Position numbers and translations under genes: made by a program
Source: Candidatus Dojkabacteria bacterium
GTDB lineage: Bacteria; Patescibacteriota; Dojkabacteria; B142; WJKM01
Reading direction: 5' to 3'
NCBI GenBank assembly: GCA_020429465.1
Contig: JAGQLH010000008.1
Span: forward strand, 1-23,403
Length of the DNA stretch: 23,403 nucleotides
Notes under the pieces: model-generated
Database searches by the model: none
Told to the model about the DNA's origin: nothing
Seen by the model: the letters and a program-made list of their open reading frames with translations, nothing else
Shown: positions 21,838 to 23,403 of the stretch, one piece after another
Numbering within the stretch: position 1 is the first letter of the stretch
Layout: each line of letters opens with the position of its first letter

Positions 21838-22680
21838 ATGAAAAATCTTTTTTTACTCGAGTGTCAGTCAGATATAACACTCGCATTGGTTCATGAATCT
21901 GCCGAAAAACGAGGGATTGTCTCGCATTATTATAATTATGAGTCTTTGGTTTCTGATTTAGAGGGGTTGAAGAATCTGCCTATTACGGAAGAAACGATAG
22001 TTTTTATGGCAATTCCATTTACTGCCAATAGTATAGAGTCACAATTTCAGCCTGTGTATGAGATTATTCGAGAGTTATATTCACCACAGAAACTGGTGAA
22101 CGCTACTATGTTGGCGCAGAATTTTTTGAAACTAGAAGATAAATTGTATCAGACATATCTGTTACAAAATTTAGATATGCCCCATGCGGAAGTGGTGAAT
22201 ATTCATGAATCCACAGATGTTGATTTTCCCATAATTGCACGAAAACGGATTAGTTCTCGAAGTAAGAATAATTTTATTATTCCACCTGCATCACAAGATG
22301 AATTTGCGTACGAAGCGTTTATGGGATCATACGATCCAAACCTGTATATTTTCCAAAAATTCCATGAATTAGAAAAAGATTTCCGGGTGTACGTCTTAGG
22401 CGATGAAGTAATTCAGGTAGTAGAACGGGAGGTATTTATTGGGAGTCATAATAAGGTATCGGTTAAAGTTAAGGCTTCGGGAGAGTTACCGAGTACTGTT
22501 AAAGATGAATCAGTAAAAATAGCACATGAAATAGGCGCAGATTTTGTCGGAATAGACGTCGGATTGTCAAAAGATGGTACTTATTTCTTTATAGAATACA
22601 ATGGTAGAGCGCAAATAAATGCTGCACAAAATAAATTGGGATTACAAATTTCTGACAAGATTGTGGACTATTTGGTGTAA
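21838..22680 (+). CDS. RimK-like ATP-grasp enzyme
   Basis: A 280-aa ATP-grasp ligase that would join a carboxylate to an amine, as RimK-type enzymes do, with ATP. The pre-ATP-grasp part (ALVHESAEKRGI, VNATMLAQNFLKLEDKLYQTYLL) is followed by the nucleotide-binding region FPIIARKRISSRSKNNFII, then YIFQKFHELEKDFRVYVLGDEVIQVVERE. The Mg-binding core is GADFVGIDVGLSKDGTYFFI followed by EYNGRAQINA. The usual EVNxxPG ending is replaced by EYNGRAQ, a variant in this family. The ATG at 21838 starts a normal-looking N-terminus; an in-frame upstream segment from 21667 reads as Cys-rich noise and probably does not belong. Substrate unknown. Confidence 0.82.
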   Translation: MKNLFLLECQSDITLALVHESAEKRGIVSHYYNYESLVSDLEGLKNLPITEETIVFMAIPFTANSIESQFQPVYEIIRELYSPQKLVNATMLAQNFLKLEDKLYQTYLLQNLDMPHAEVVNIHESTDVDFPIIARKRISSRSKNNFIIPPASQDEFAYEAFMGSYDPNLYIFQKFHELEKDFRVYVLGDEVIQVVEREVFIGSHNKVSVKVKASGELPSTVKDESVKIAHEIGADFVGIDVGLSKDGTYFFIEYNGRAQINAAQNKLGLQISDKIVDYLV

Positions 22681-23074
22681 GTCTGTCTGTGTGGTATTTT
22701 GCAGATTATTTGAAAGATCTAATCAAGTAAAGACATACTAGCGATGCATTCAGAAATTCTCTGTACACACCCCTATTAAAATCACTTGTTTTCGTAATTT
22801 TCCTTTTGTATTGACGATTTACTTACATACCCCATGTTCATTTACTATAAGGTGTAAATATGATAGTATATAGTGTGTATATTTATGGTTGTTTCGATGT
22901 CATAGTGAGCTTGTCGAACTATCATCGATGAATCTCCCTAGTTCAATACTAGAGAAAATACAAGGCCTAAATATATAACTATGAGTAGAGTGTCATTTAT
23001 TTGACCTCGCCGAGCTTCGGCTCACTCAACAGCCAATCTATGGAAGATTTTATCTACCTACGATTGGCAAGCTA

Positions 23075-23090
23075 GATCTTTGACAATCAA
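23075..23090 (+). promoter_or_regulatory. boxA-like element, second copy
   Basis: GATCTTTGACAATCAA, identical to 8910-8925. It again follows hairpins, as in rRNA-type leaders. Confidence 0.45.
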
Positions 23091-23132
23091 CTCCTTATTC
23101 CCGTCATACGACGGGATGTTATGCGAACAAAT

Positions 23133-23165
23133 ATGTCATTCCTGCGAAGGCAGGGATCTCCCTGG
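23133..23165. repeat. Dispersed palindromic repeat copy
   Basis: ATGTCATTCCTGC - GAAG - GCAGGGAT, then CTCCCTGG. Confidence 0.75.
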
Positions 23166-23337
23166 TTCTAGACCATGTTGATTCATAATGACATAATAGT
23201 ACAAACCTATGTTATGCGATCACGTAACTTTTCTTCGAAAAGCACGTGATAAAAACTACTATACACTCCTTTCCCGCCACTACAAGTAACGGCGAGATGA
23301 AATTTCGAGTGTCATGTGTAGCGTGTTTTTTGCGTTC

Positions 23338-23366
23338 GTAGTGACAGAACAGTATTCTGTCACTAC
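23338..23366. repeat. 29-bp palindrome (copy 2)
   Basis: Same as 9016-9044 apart from one base near the centre. Confidence 0.9.
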
Positions 23367-23403
23367 CCGATATGTCATATCCCAAAACACCTTACCCTTG
23401 ACA

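Larger units (their letters stand above)
22681..23403. other. Gene-free region with a second boxA-like leader
   Basis: No supportable gene in 723 bp. It holds UUCG hairpins (GAGC-TTCG-GCTC, 23012-23023), a 7-bp stem GCCAATC/GATTGGC (23032-23068), the boxA-like 16-mer, a dispersed repeat copy at 23133, a hairpin ATCACGT...ACGTGAT (23219-23249), and the 29-bp palindrome. It runs off the window edge. Confidence 0.55.

Overview
AT-rich bacterial chromosome segment with short genes, few Shine-Dalgarno sequences, a possible leaderless promoter and many dispersed palindromic repeats. Core functions present are a class A penicillin-binding protein, TypA/BipA, RarA and three tRNAs (Gly-GCC, Phe-GAA, Val-UAC). 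The standard genetic code fits all frames. The gene sizes and repeat families look most like a Patescibacteria (CPR) genome; this is an inference from style, since no rRNA or marker phylogeny is available here.

Layout. 1-4.1 kb: class A PBP, then a divergent pair made of an unknown membrane protein (-) and a trypsin-like lipoprotein (+). 4.1-7.1 kb: rarA split into an AAA+ half and a C-terminal half by a 1.6 kb insert that carries an MFS transporter and is bounded by repeats. 7.1-8.6 kb: a GIY-YIG nuclease framed by inverted palindromic repeats, and a Fic protein on the other strand. 8.65-10.8 kb: the most unusual region, a divergent NhaA-type antiporter gene embedded in an elaborate set of RNA-like stems. 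It has a boxA-like element, a roughly 550-nt structured leader, structured 3' sequence, and a perfect 17-nt inverted repeat that closes the whole locus. 11.2-11.8 kb: a HigB/HigA-type toxin-antitoxin pair. 12.1-14.6 kb: a small oxidative/aromatic cluster (secreted intradiol dioxygenase, NADP-binding reductase, HxlR regulator, VOC dioxygenase). 14.6-15.8 kb: an orphan protein. 16.2-17.4 kb: tRNAs and a broken GIY-YIG gene. 17.4-18.9 kb: a membrane-anchored small protein, a cupin and an unknown protein. 19.0-21.6 kb: typA and an upstream unknown gene that share a 20-nt start-region repeat. 21.8-22.7 kb: a RimK-like ATP-grasp enzyme. 22.7-23.4 kb: no gene, but a second boxA-like leader with the same palindrome as the antiporter locus.

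How they work together. The PBP, lipoprotein and ATP-grasp enzyme are probably envelope or housekeeping functions. The HxlR/VOC/reductase/intradiol group resembles the quinone- and catechol-responsive modules known from Firmicutes. The antiporter locus is the best candidate for an undescribed system: a large structured RNA, possibly antiterminated and processed like an rRNA precursor, that carries or controls a Na+/H+ antiporter gene.
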